A stretch of 64,000 bases of DNA, taken from the NCBI RefSeq assembly GCF_040869045.1, contig NC_090319.1:231315832-231379831 (forward strand), given 5' to 3'. This document shows positions 1-8,524 of the stretch, piece after piece. This DNA comes from Eurosta solidaginis. Lineage: Eukaryota > Arthropoda > Insecta > Diptera > Tephritidae. Below the pieces are notes generated by a model that was not told where the DNA came from, ran no database searches, and was given only the letters and a program-made list of their open reading frames with translations. The first letter of the stretch is position 1, and every line of letters starts with the position of its first letter. A program made the translations under genes and the position numbers.

Positions 1-228
1 CGCTGGCTAGGCCATGTTATGCGAATGAAAGATGATGCTCCGGCCAAGAAAGTGTTTCTATCGGAACCCGCCTATGGAAGCAGAGGTAGAGGGCGGCCCC
101 CACTCCGTTGGAAGGACCAGGTGGAAAACGATTTAAACTCCCTTGGTGTAACCAATTGGCGCCGGTTGGCGGAGCGAAGGAGCGACTGGCGCGCCTTGTT
201 GGACGGCCATAACCGTTTAGACGGTTAA
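1..228 (+). pseudogene. C-terminal tail of a non-LTR retrotransposon reverse transcriptase
   Basis: The frame is open from the first base of the window to a TAA after codon 76, so the 5' part lies outside. It begins RWLGHVMRM and contains GRGRPPLRWKDQVENDL followed by a W-rich end. This RWLGH...GRP..RW.D.V..DL signature is the usual C-terminus of insect endonuclease/reverse-transcriptase polyproteins (RTE/Jockey-like elements), after the polymerase domain. The stop is followed at once by a short TAAG repeat, as expected for a LINE 3' end. No catalytic domain is visible, so the clade cannot be fixed. It could be intact upstream of the window. Confidence 0.62.
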
Positions 229-233
229 GCGCC

Positions 234-252
234 AATTAAGTAAGTAAGTAAG
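234..252 (+). repeat. (TAAG)n 3' tail of the upstream LINE
   Basis: About four TAAG units follow closely after the stop codon of the preceding LINE fragment. Simple-repeat tails are typical of RTE-type non-LTR elements and mark its likely 3' terminus. Confidence 0.5.
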
Positions 253-769
253 ATTTCTCTCTCACTAGACAGAGTTGCCTAGTAAACTTTTGTGCGCTAA
301 TTTTTGACCGTTTTCAGTTTTATGCAAAAACACCTAATTAAAGTTTAAAAAATTGTGAAAATAATTCGAAATAATTATGTAAAAGTGCAGATTATAAATA
401 TGTAATCTATTTATATTTATTTAATATTAATTCCAGCCTTTTACAACACCAAAAATTAAATTGGAAAAACTTGATGTTTCCATAAGCATGGCTGCAAAAT
501 GGTCAATGGCAACAGTGCTAATCTGTAAACAATACACACACAACTATGTTATGTACATGTACACAGACGCTCAATTGATTCCTACTGGTTTGAGGGTTCG
601 GTCAAACGTATTTCGTTCGAAAATCGTCCGTACGTATGGCAGACGTCGGTGGGTAATTTCCGCTTAACTGAGGTATAAGTGTCTATATACATAGGTACAT
701 ATATGCGAGCAAGGGCACAATAGACCAATGGTCGCAGTACGATCCTCAATTAATTATCTATCTATGTGA
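253..769. other. AT-rich spacer with no recognised gene
   Basis: About 0.5 kb of AT-rich DNA. A 68-codon open frame at 461-667 shows no family signature and is not supported as a gene. I see no element end here apart from the LINE tail at its left edge and the end of the Penelope endonuclease at its right edge. Confidence 0.5.
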
Positions 770-1278
770 GCAATTTTCCGTGTCCGTTTTGTAGTTGAGT
801 CTCTTGCTTGGTGGTGTATTTGCTATGTGTAGCATTTCTAACGTCAACCTTTTGCTATAATTTGTCTCTTGCCCTAGTACGCTCACCGCTTTAAAATCTG
901 GTTGGTCTCCTTTCTCTGTACAGTGGGCCGCAAGTGCTGTTTTTTGAATGTTACCAGATGATCTACATTTAATATCAGATCTGTGTCCTAATATTCTTGT
1001 TTTAATTTGTTTTTTGTTGTGCCCACATATTCTTTTCCACAGTTATTATTTTCCTTTCCCACACATGTAATCTTATATATTACATTATGTTTGTCTGATT
1101 TTGTTATTTTGCTTTTCACGTTATTAAAAAATATATTTGTTGTGTACGATGGTTTGTGTGTAATCCTTATATTCTCCTTGTCAAAAATACAGATGAGCCC
1201 TGCAATCTTTCTGAAAAACCTGGTATGTGTACTAAATCTCTTTATTTTGTAGCCGTTTTCTCTCTGTTCTTCCGGCAT
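770..1278 (-). pseudogene. Penelope-like element GIY-YIG endonuclease region
   Basis: Read on the minus strand, the frame carries VIYKITC...CGKEYVGTT, the GIY-YIG nuclease core that Penelope-like elements fuse to the C-terminus of their reverse transcriptase. After a frameshift near 1000 the family continues in another frame with GHRSDIK, AAHCTEKG and later LTLEMLHIANTP, matching the distal GIY-YIG motifs and ending near 770. The nuclease nicks target DNA to prime reverse transcription. It follows directly on the RT thumb fragment upstream. The frameshift and in-frame stops make it inactive. Recognition of the family is secure; exact ends are not. Confidence 0.78.
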
Positions 1279-1975
1279 TTATCCTTCAGGTATTCTTTTA
1301 TTAACCTCTGTAGTAGGTAAATGACTTCCCTCATTCATCTTTATTATGTGTTTTATACGTTTTTTATGCTCTGAATGAAAAACCTCGTCACTCGTATCTA
1401 ATACTCGTCTAATGAAGTTTTTCGCCGTATTCATAATCATACCCCTTGGGTGTTTTGATTTAAAATTCATTATTCGTCCTGATAATGTAGGCTTTTGATA
1501 CAAAGTTTTATTTTATTGTACGACTCCAGCTCCATCGTCAGATTTTTAAAAATATTAGTCAGATATTTACATAAATTGTAGGACGGAGCATTTCACATAG
1601 GACAGATTGGTCTGAATGGGATATTCTCTTTATGGACCTTTGGTAATCCATATATGCGGGGAGGCAGAGCTGTGTGTGTAGACATTTTGAGACCTAATTT
1701 GTGCAATTTATCCACCAACTGATTATTTTTCGTTTGTAACTTTAACGTCGGATCCTGGCGTAGTCTTCGGTATGACGACAAATCTTCCAGTAAACTTTGC
1801 ATTTTTGACCTATAGTCGCTTTTTTTCAATTGCTACTGTCCTTTTTTTGTCTGCATTCACAATCATACAATTTTTATTTTTGTTCAAAAATTCGCTTGTT
1901 CGCTCCACTGTGTCATTAACGGCTACGTCCTATGTGCTCGCTGTGTTTTTGGGGATACAATTTTGCTCTGTTTTA
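1279..1975 (-). pseudogene. Penelope-like reverse transcriptase, palm deleted
   Basis: Minus-strand pieces occur in the correct order. First comes a region around 1860-1930 with AVNDTVERTSEF and NADK. Next is KKSDYRSKMQSLLEDL with PRIYGLPKVHK and PFRPIC (about 1600-1829), then NAPSYNLCKYL after a stop, and then YQKPTLSGRIMNF in the RT C-terminal part (1279-1503). These are standard Penelope-like RT landmarks. The conserved palm block between NAPSYNLCKYL and YQKPT, including the catalytic YxDD, is missing; only about 20 codons lie between them. Several stops and frameshifts are present. The RT would copy RNA from a nick made by the GIY-YIG domain; this copy cannot. Its 5' edge abuts a solo Gypsy LTR. 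Confidence 0.78.
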
Positions 1976-1980
1976 TATAT

Positions 1981-2497
1981 TGTGACGAATATTAGCAACA
2001 CTACGGGGAACCTATCATCTCTAAGCCGATACTAAGTAGTGACTTGCATGCACATCAACAAATCAATCGTTATGTCTACCCATATTTCCATACAAGCAGC
2101 GGAGAGTAACGCACAAACACATGCATATATCTGAGATACCCCGGAAAGTATGCAATCATTTGTGCAAGCATCACTCACATATACACGCGCATGGGCTATG
2201 CGAGAAGCTATAAAATCGTGCATCTGTAGTTATAGCTGAGAAATTTATAGCTTGCAAACGAGAAGTAAATGCTAGAAATAGAAACGCCTAGAAGTATGCG
2301 AACGAGAAATCACAGAGTATAAAAGGCGGTAAAGTTGAGAATCAGTAATGAGTTTGATTTAAGCACGCTATCTTTCGAGAAGTAGAGTGTTATTGTGAAG
2401 GCCATTTTTATTATTGAATAGTGGAGTTATTTATTCAACTATTTAGTGATTCGAACGTTAATAGAAGGTTAAGAGAAATTGCACTAAATTCGTTACA
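1981..2497 (+). repeat. Solo LTR of a Gypsy family (LTR copy 1)
   Basis: Begins TGTGACGAATATTAG and ends ATTCGTTACA, giving TG...CA ends over 517 bp. It matches the LTRs at 14291-14815, 27967-28504 and 30973-31372 in order and spacing. It is flanked by a perfect 4-bp direct repeat ATAT (1977-1980 and 2498-2501), the target-site duplication size of Gypsy elements. No internal Gypsy sequence lies on either side, so it is a solo LTR left by LTR-LTR recombination. It lies next to or within the Penelope-like remnant. Confidence 0.82.
2318..2326 (+). promoter_or_regulatory. TATA box of LTR copy 1
   Basis: TATAAAAGG inside the LTR, at the same relative position as the TATA boxes of the other LTR copies. 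It probably marks the U3/R boundary of the Pol II promoter. Confidence 0.5.
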
Positions 2498-2501
2498 ATA
2501 T

Positions 2502-2876
2502 GTTCAGTTTTATATGTGAATATTTGTTTGTTATTGTTGAAGCTCCGGAAAACGATCTCCGAAAGAGACTGAAATATATTTTCAAATAATTAGAAAAGTG
2601 TTTTATTACATTAGACCTTGAGCCGACAAAAATCACAGTTTGATAAAATCAACGTGAAAAGGTTACTTCTATCATATTTCAATCTTAACTACGGTAGGCA
2701 CGCCGAAAAAAGGCAGCAAGAAGATGGTTTCTGCGAAGCTGAAGAACAAATATGACAACAAAACAAAGAAATCGATCAACAGTTATAAGACTGAATCCAA
2801 CGAGATGGCAAGACTGCCATAAGCAAAAGATTAGAAGTTCCATCTTTTAAATTATTCTTAGCAAAATCTTGGACTT
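2502..2876. other. Unassigned stretch between solo LTR and hAT remnant
   Basis: The first part may be the continuation of the Penelope-like element beyond the LTR insertion, but no diagnostic motif is visible. Around 2705-2820 the plus strand reads as a lysine-rich open stretch that I do not recognise. Confidence 0.3.
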
Positions 2877-3535
2877 TCATTTTTGTTTCTGTGCTTTCAT
2901 ATGGTAACCTTGTTCATTGGTACCAATGTTCATATCAAATCGTTTCAAAAGAGATTTCTTAGCACTTTCCTTAAATACCTTTTGATTTGTGTGTTCATTA
3001 AGTGCAGGACAAATATGATTTTCAATTAGGCGATTTATTAGCGGACGGACCAAAGGCAATGTTACCGACTTTGCACTGCACAATACTGTTGTGGCCTTGT
3101 CAAAAGGCAGCAAGAGCTTTACTAGTGTTGCCATACCACTTCATTCAGTTTCGCTTAGCTCCCATTAAGCGCGTCACACGGTTTTGAGATGGTTCTGTCC
3201 GTTAAAACTAAAAATATACCATTTCGGTTCAAAAATAAACTTACACACATAAGGAGTTTAGAATTCCATTGAATTTCATATGATTGAACAAAGCAATTTT
3301 CCTTAATTCCAAGTTATTTGGCGTGTTAAAAGCGCAGACTTGGCTACATTTGATCGATGGAAGAATGGTGCTATATTTTGTCCTTTTGTGCATAAGCTGG
3401 CATAATCCGAAACAGATCCAAATACATCTTTGACCACAAGCTGCAAAATATTAGCACTACACTTAACACCATCCGGTACATTTAAAAGTTTTTGCGCAGC
3501 GCATTCAACACGCTTGCACTATCACTATCTTTATT
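2877..3535 (-). pseudogene. hAT-type transposase remnant
   Basis: Two minus-strand pieces read like the C-terminal half of a zf-BED/hAT transposase. Upstream (about 3310-3455) is LQLVVKDVF followed by FFHRSNVAKSALLTRQ, matching the usual L.L.VKD ... HRSN.A...L..RQ block. Downstream (2877-3134) is LLPFDKATTVL ... VTLPLVRPLINRL, matching the L.PF..AT..LS....TL..V.P.I..L block that precedes the hAT dimerisation region. Stops separate them, and the BED finger and the terminal hATC domain are not visible. hAT transposases cut and paste DNA; this copy is dead. I did not find terminal inverted repeats. The call rests on motif order, not on alignment. Confidence 0.55.
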
Positions 3536-3654
3536 ATCTCTACTTAAGCTGATATTGTATTATTTGCCTGACTACACACATGCTTGTATTATTAAAGGTA
3601 TAGAATTTTTATGTCGCCAAATTTCAGATAGTAAAAAATGAATTGTAATATTTC

Positions 3655-3735
3655 GGGATCGACTTCTTTACACCAAAGTCCAGGCTTTGAACCCACTACT
3701 TTGGTGTGGTAAGCGAGCAACGCCACACCACCATA
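3655..3735 (-). other. tRNA-like / SINE-head-like sequence
   Basis: On the minus strand GGTTCAAAGCC (3683-3693) fits the Pol III B box GGTTCRANNCC, and TGTGGCGTTGCTCGC about 20 bp upstream resembles an A box. A 9-bp inverted repeat (CACCAAAGT at 3671-3679, ACTTTGGTG at 3698-3706) encloses the B box. This could be the tRNA-derived head of a SINE. A functional tRNA is unlikely because no complete cloverleaf or anticodon arm is evident. Confidence 0.3.
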
Positions 3736-3739
3736 CAAA

Positions 3740-4348
3740 TAATATATATCTTCCTAAAACTTATTGAAGAATAATGTGTTCACTTTTAAAGTATCTACGA
3801 ATAATTCTTTAACATATATGTATTTGCCGTATACTCATTGCAAAAATGAGGTGTACAAATTTTCTCTGGTGGACTAAAATTTATGATTAAAATACATTCC
3901 GAACTTTACTAGGTTACTAGAGTGTAACACCATTATTCTAATCTGATAGCAACATTCTTTATTCGGTTAGGCAAATTACAAACAATTTCTCGTATCTGAT
4001 TGCGGATAATAACGTTACCAGGTGTTATCGTCTTGTTACCACCAAAAATTACACGTACTTGCTAAATATTTGCTTAAAGAAAATAACAAAAAAATGTATC
4101 CATGTTAATGTACAAGAATTTCTGAACAATATTAATAATATTTAATATAAAATTTAGTTTACATTTTCATTTTATTCGCACTTGTGCATCGTTGTGAACT
4201 GGTACCGATTTTCGGTTACATAATATTCCGATAACAGAGTCTGATAGGTTAGGGAAATTTCACACGACAAGTATCAAAATTTTCCTATTTTGGGTTATTC
4301 CGGTCAATTTTAATAAATTTTAATATTTGTTTGTTAGGCTATTTGACC
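3740..4348. other. AT-rich spacer, nothing recognised
   Basis: About 0.6 kb of AT-rich sequence with no long frame, repeat or RNA signature that I can support. Confidence 0.45.
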
Positions 4349-4890
4349 TGTAGCATTCACTCATTAAGTTATTCATTCATTTGTACAAACATATATTTTG
4401 ACCCGGTTTGGAATGTCTTAAAATGCATTGACTCTTAAATACATATTAATACATTTATACATATATATATTTTGGCTCGTTTAGGTACGGCCTGAAATTC
4501 ATCGACATATTCATTCATTTGTACACACATATAATTTCACACGCCACGGTAACTGCGCCGTGCGCCGTCTAGTAACTTGAACCTTATTATATTACTGTTT
4601 AAAGCTGACCAAATGCTCGCCACAAGCCTTTACCTGCATATAAATTATTCCCACAATTTATTTATGCTTGCATTGCCTTTCCCACATCTAATTTTATTTA
4701 TGCTTAGATTGCAGTTCCCAGGGAACTGAAAGTATATGTATGTAATACGCTTAGTTTGTAAGTATTAGTGTAAGTAGGTATTTTAGCTTATAGAAATTTG
4801 GTATAAAAGAAACAACTTTTTAATAAAGAAGAGAATTCAATGTTTGACTACAATTCTAACAACACACTATCTAAAACATTATTTATTATA
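4349..4890 (+). repeat. LTR of a tRNA-Arg-primed retrotransposon (copy 1)
   Basis: About 542 bp nearly repeated at 42904-43407, in the same orientation. It begins TGTAGCATTCACTC, contains a TATA box (4802-4809) and AATAAA (4822-4827) in promoter/poly(A) order, and is followed directly by TGGCGATCCTGCCA, which fits a primer-binding site. This is the expected layout U3-R-U5-PBS of a 5' LTR. The exact 3' end of the LTR before the binding site is uncertain. No matching 3' LTR is seen downstream within the expected distance, so the element is truncated. Confidence 0.72.
4802..4809 (+). promoter_or_regulatory. LTR TATA box
   Basis: TATAAAAG, followed 13 bp later by AATAAA, a compact LTR core promoter and poly(A) signal. 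Confidence 0.5.
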
Positions 4891-4904
4891 TGGCGATCCT
4901 GCCA
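4891..4904 (+). promoter_or_regulatory. Primer-binding site, tRNA-Arg type
   Basis: TGGCGATCCTGCCA is complementary to a 3' end GGCAGGATCG plus CCA, which I recall as the acceptor end of insect tRNA-Arg(ACG). Minus-strand cDNA synthesis would be primed here. Confidence 0.6.
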
Positions 4905-5682
4905 AACTTGCTCATTAATAATCAGTAACCTGCTAAAAAAAAGCAAGACTAGAGTTTAGCCTTCATTCAAGTATTTTCAGCAGACTGCTGCTCTGAAGCA
5001 GACTACTAAACTCTTGAAATGATCCTGCCTAACCTGCTAAGCTTCATTAGCAGAACATTTTAAGTATTCACAAAGATCCTGCCTCAAGGAAGTAATTTAC
5101 TGGAACATTGAGGAGCATAAAAATCTACGCAATATTTGCTAAACAATATCCGTGTTTTTTTCACACGCGTATGAAAAAAAAACACCTATCCTCGCTTAGA
5201 TAACGCTTACGAGACCCATATAGCGGCAGTGGTTAAATGACTACAGCTACAGCACAGGGTGTACCGAAAAGCGGAGACACAACCCTCTGATGGTCATAGG
5301 GTATAACATATAGCTGAATCAGTTGCGATGAATTGTGGACACACATAGAATACATAGAATTAGCGTAGAGGGTGAAACAAGGACACATATTTCAGTTACA
5401 TCTGAATATAATGCGTATTGAAATTTAGTAGGACAAATTTTATGCGCAGCAATTTCAGAGGTGCATTTAAAGTTTGTCGCTTAGCAGCCCATATAAAGTT
5501 TGAGCGTAAACGTATATAGAAGTAAAAAAAAACACAGCTAACATCAAAAAATGGGCTTGGAGTAAAAACCGTTCGCAAATAAACTTCTTCAACGACAAAA
5601 AATGGAATACTAGCGAGCATAAAGAAGTGTAATACAAATTGACAACAAGGCAATTAAAGAAAACTGGGATTCATGGAATAAT
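4905..5682 (+). other. Leader region of the tRNA-Arg LTR element
   Basis: No coding signature. The first 200 bp carry three GATCCTGCC repeats (one in the binding site, then near 5021 and 5080) with CCTGCTA variants, so part of the leader seems derived from repeated copies of the primer-binding-site motif. The region between about 5160 and 5680 shows nothing else that I recognise. Confidence 0.4.
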
Positions 5683-6497
5683 AAGCAATTTGGACTGGCA
5701 GCATTAGAAGGAAAGAATATGAACATTTTTTGATTGACGGCGGTGAAACAACAGCAGAAAGTAGTATAAATCAGATTAATTTTGTCAATTTCACGGTTGC
5801 TCAACCAGTAGCAGAAATTTTTAATATCTGCTTAAGAAAACATATTTTTAATTCCTACTAAGTTTCTCAATAAAATAATTTCTGATTCGGAATTTTTTTA
5901 AGGAAAATTTTACTTAGAATAAAACGTAGATTTCTGTCAACAAAAAAAAAATACAAAAAAAAAACATTTTTTAATTTTGTAAAACACAATAGAGTAAATT
6001 GGAATGCCCAAAAATATTTAAAAAATCCTCTTAACTGGGACGAAAATACCACGTTAAGATAGAGAAGGTAGATTATGCAAAAGAATTTGAGTAGCGAATA
6101 TCATTTTTCATATTTTAGGCAAAACATATTTTTAATGGAGGAAATAACGAATGAGGAAATGCACGAAATATTCAAAAAATATGTAATATAAGTTGAGCAA
6201 GAAACCCAAAATTCTCCCAAAGTTATTGAAGAGGCTCCTCAAACCCCCATAACCCTGAAACAAGGTCCGCTGCCGATAACCATCGAAAAATATCGGCAAC
6301 GGAACAGGTTAAATAAGAAAGAAAAAGACATTGAAATCCCCGCACCGTCAAAGAGGAAAAAGCAAAAACGAGGAGGTCAAAGATATAAAAAGAACAGGGA
6401 TATAGCTATAAATTATAGATTTCTAAATCTAGCAGTTAATAATGAAGAAAAACTAAAATTAAGACAACAGATTAAGAATCTTAGGCAAAACAAATAA
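5683..6497 (+). pseudogene. Unrecognised coding remnant of the LTR element, split by an insertion
   Basis: I do not recognise this family. An open stretch at about 5683-5861 contains EHFLIDGGETTAESS and ends soon after CLRKHIF. A second stretch from an ATG at 6135 to a TAA at 6495-6497, with one in-frame TAA at 6189-6191, contains GPLPITIEKYRQRNRL, a basic cluster KRKKQKRGGQRYKKNR and a charged tail. Between them lies 268 bp flanked by a perfect 16-bp direct repeat. The position downstream of an LTR, binding site and leader suggests a gag or small accessory ORF of that LTR element; the basic cluster would suit nucleic-acid binding or nuclear entry. That is inference. Confidence 0.4.
5853..6120. 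mobile_element. AT-rich insertion flanked by 16-bp direct repeats
   Basis: The sequence AAAACATATTTTTAAT occurs at 5837-5852 and again at 6121-6136. The 268 bp between them are AT-rich and contain A9-A10 runs. It may be an insertion with a target duplication or a slippage/recombination product. No TE family is recognised. Confidence 0.35.
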
Positions 6498-6875
6498 AAT
6501 AAAAATTTTTTTTATGGGCCATTTTCAAAATAACGTATAAATAATATAGAAAACTCCAATATTCTGTAAAGTTAGCTAAGTAAGAAAAAATAAATTATGA
6601 TATTTTGAAAATAAAAATATATTTTTACAAACAAATAACTGTGAAATAAAATTTTAGGATAAAGAATAAAATCAATAATTTTATTAAAGCTTAAACTAGC
6701 CTCTTACTCAAAAGAAAAATATTATTAAAGGAGATTTTTAATTTTTCGTTATGTCTTGGTGAAAAAGCTAGCAAATGGCATTACGTTAGCCATAGCTGGT
6801 TATGAAATAGGAAGAGAAAACTCAGGAAATTCGGAAAACAAGGTACCAGGGAATAGAAAGACTAAATATGAACCA
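6498..6875. other. Spacer before the Jockey-like LINE
   Basis: AT-rich DNA to about 6740, then a short open frame (6756-6953) without a family signature. The 5' end of the LINE lies somewhere near 6870; I cannot fix it. Confidence 0.35.
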
Positions 6876-7086
6876 ACAGTCGCTTCCAAAGGCCGTCGGT
6901 TCTATGTACCGGAGCGATTCCGGATTCTTCCCGACCAAGGACTGCCATTTTAGTGTAACCCTATTTCATTTGTTGCGTCCCTCCCACAAATTTTCATCCT
7001 CCCAGCAGCTCCTTGCAGTTGGAATGCTCCATATTCTCTTGCTCCGGTAAGGTATCGAACCCAATCCGGGTCCGTCTCCTGACCCC

Positions 7087-7777
7087 GGTCCTGAGAAATG
7101 GTTTTGCTGCATCTGCCGGAAAAAAATCTTTTTAGGACGGTCATCCTCTTATCAGTGTTTCCCGTGTAAGCGATGGTTGCATTGGACAGGTTGTTCTGGG
7201 CTAGATCCCAAAACCAGACGTCCACGTAACTTCTATAAATCGCTTGTGGCTCCTTGCTGTTCACGTCCTAGAACGTCCCGTAGTCTGCGGCTTAGCGCCC
7301 CCCCCCCCCTCTTTTCCGGCAGCAATTGTGTAGGTCAAGGAAACAGACTCTTATTCCCTATCTCCCTTTTCACCGTTTGCCTGCACATAATATATATGTT
7401 TGCGACATCCCCAATGCAGCTCCTGCCATGGACGGTGCCACTTTCCTAGATGTTCTGGTCTCCGCGACGGCAACCCCTCGACGGGTTTCATTGCGCCATG
7501 TTGCCAGGCCGCACACCCAAATACAGCGGGTACCCCAATGCTTACCCAAGGACGTCCAATCCCAGAGCCACAACAGCAGTTGCGTCCTAGCCTTCCACAG
7601 CCCAGGCGTAGTCACCCGTCACTTACTCCCAGAGTGGCGACGTCCCCCCCCCCCCCCCCCCCCCATGCACTTCAGACTTCTGCATTTCAACTGGTACGGA
7701 TTAACTGGGAAGATCACGGAGATAGTCGATTTCATGAAGCGGCACAACATCCGCATTGCTGCGATTCAAGAGACTAA
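7087..7777 (+). pseudogene. LINE ORF1 with two PHD-like zinc fingers
   Basis: From about 7087 the frame reads PEKWFCCICRKKI, then YQCFPCKRWLHWTGCSGL, then VAPCCSR: paired CxxC, W.H..C and a final CC, as in a PHD/RING-like finger. A second finger follows from about 7400 in another frame: PQCSSCHGRCHFPRCSGL and FIAPCCQ. Such cysteine-rich ORF1 proteins bind nucleic acid and serve the RNP of some insect LINEs. The two fingers lie in different frames; a C10-C11 run at 7299-7309 and another near 7646 are obvious slippage sites. Start codon not determinable. Confidence 0.6.
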
Positions 7778-8520
7778 ACTCACAGCAAGGTCTGCACTGC
7801 AGAAATGGAGGCGGCCTCGCGTTTATCATACACCACTCTGTGCAATATCATATATTTGATCCCGGCTTCGACCGCAGGGACAGTGTCTTAGAACGTCAAG
7901 GCTTATCTGTCCGGTCAGGCGATTCAAACCTAAAATCATCAACATCTACATCCCTCCTGCTACCTGTTGCCCCAGTGGAAACCGCCCTAATATCAGCGCC
8001 TTACTTACTGGCAACAATCGCATTATCTTAGGCGATTTCAATGCCCATCACGATCTATGGCATTCAAACTTGCGGGCGGACAGTTAGGGTGATATGTTGG
8101 CGGATCAAATAGAAGAAACAACGTTCTGCACAATAAACGGAGACGTCCCACACGTATGGTAGGAAGCTGTCAGAGTTCGCCGGATATTTCAATAGTGAGC
8201 GCAGAACTCGTAAACTGCGTCAACTGGCAGCCAATGGTAACATTGGCATATGACCACCTGCCTATACTTATTTCGCTCGAGCGTACCGCCGAATTCATCG
8301 TAACAGAAAAACGCACGTTCATAAACTATAAAAAAGGAAAGTGTGACAAATACAAATCCTTTACAAACAACCACTTTGCTGCCCTCCCTATCCTGACTGA
8401 TGCCCGCCAAGGGGAGCGTTCTTTCCACAAGGTCATTGAATCCGTCTCGGCAAGTTTCTTTCCGCCGGTAGAATTCCCGAAATTCGGCCCACTTCCCGGC
8501 GAAGGCCGCAAATTTAGCTA
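7664..8520 (+). pseudogene. LINE AP-like endonuclease, heavily frameshifted
   Basis: Starting at about 7664 the frame reads LLHFNWYGLTGKITEIVDF then IRIAAIQETKL, the start of the apurinic-type endonuclease (N and E motifs). Later pieces in other frames give GGGLAFIIHHSV, ILGDFNAHHDLW (the GDFN/NAH catalytic block) and SPDISIVS with YDHLPI near 8180-8270 (the S-D...DH end). The enzyme nicks genomic DNA to prime target-primed reverse transcription. At least four frame changes make it inactive. Confidence 0.68.
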
Positions 8521-8524
8521 GAGA

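Noticed and set aside
461..667. 68-codon plus-strand frame
   Set aside because: Low complexity context, no family signature, length expected by chance.
3655..3735. Functional tRNA gene
   Set aside because: Only a B-box-like element and weak A box; acceptor and anticodon stems are not evident, so it is listed only as tRNA-like.
6756..6870. Possible displaced gag of Gypsy copy 1 upstream of the LINE
   Set aside because: If the LINE had inserted into the Gypsy, gag should lie here, but neither CCHC nor capsid motifs are visible and no target duplication could be matched.
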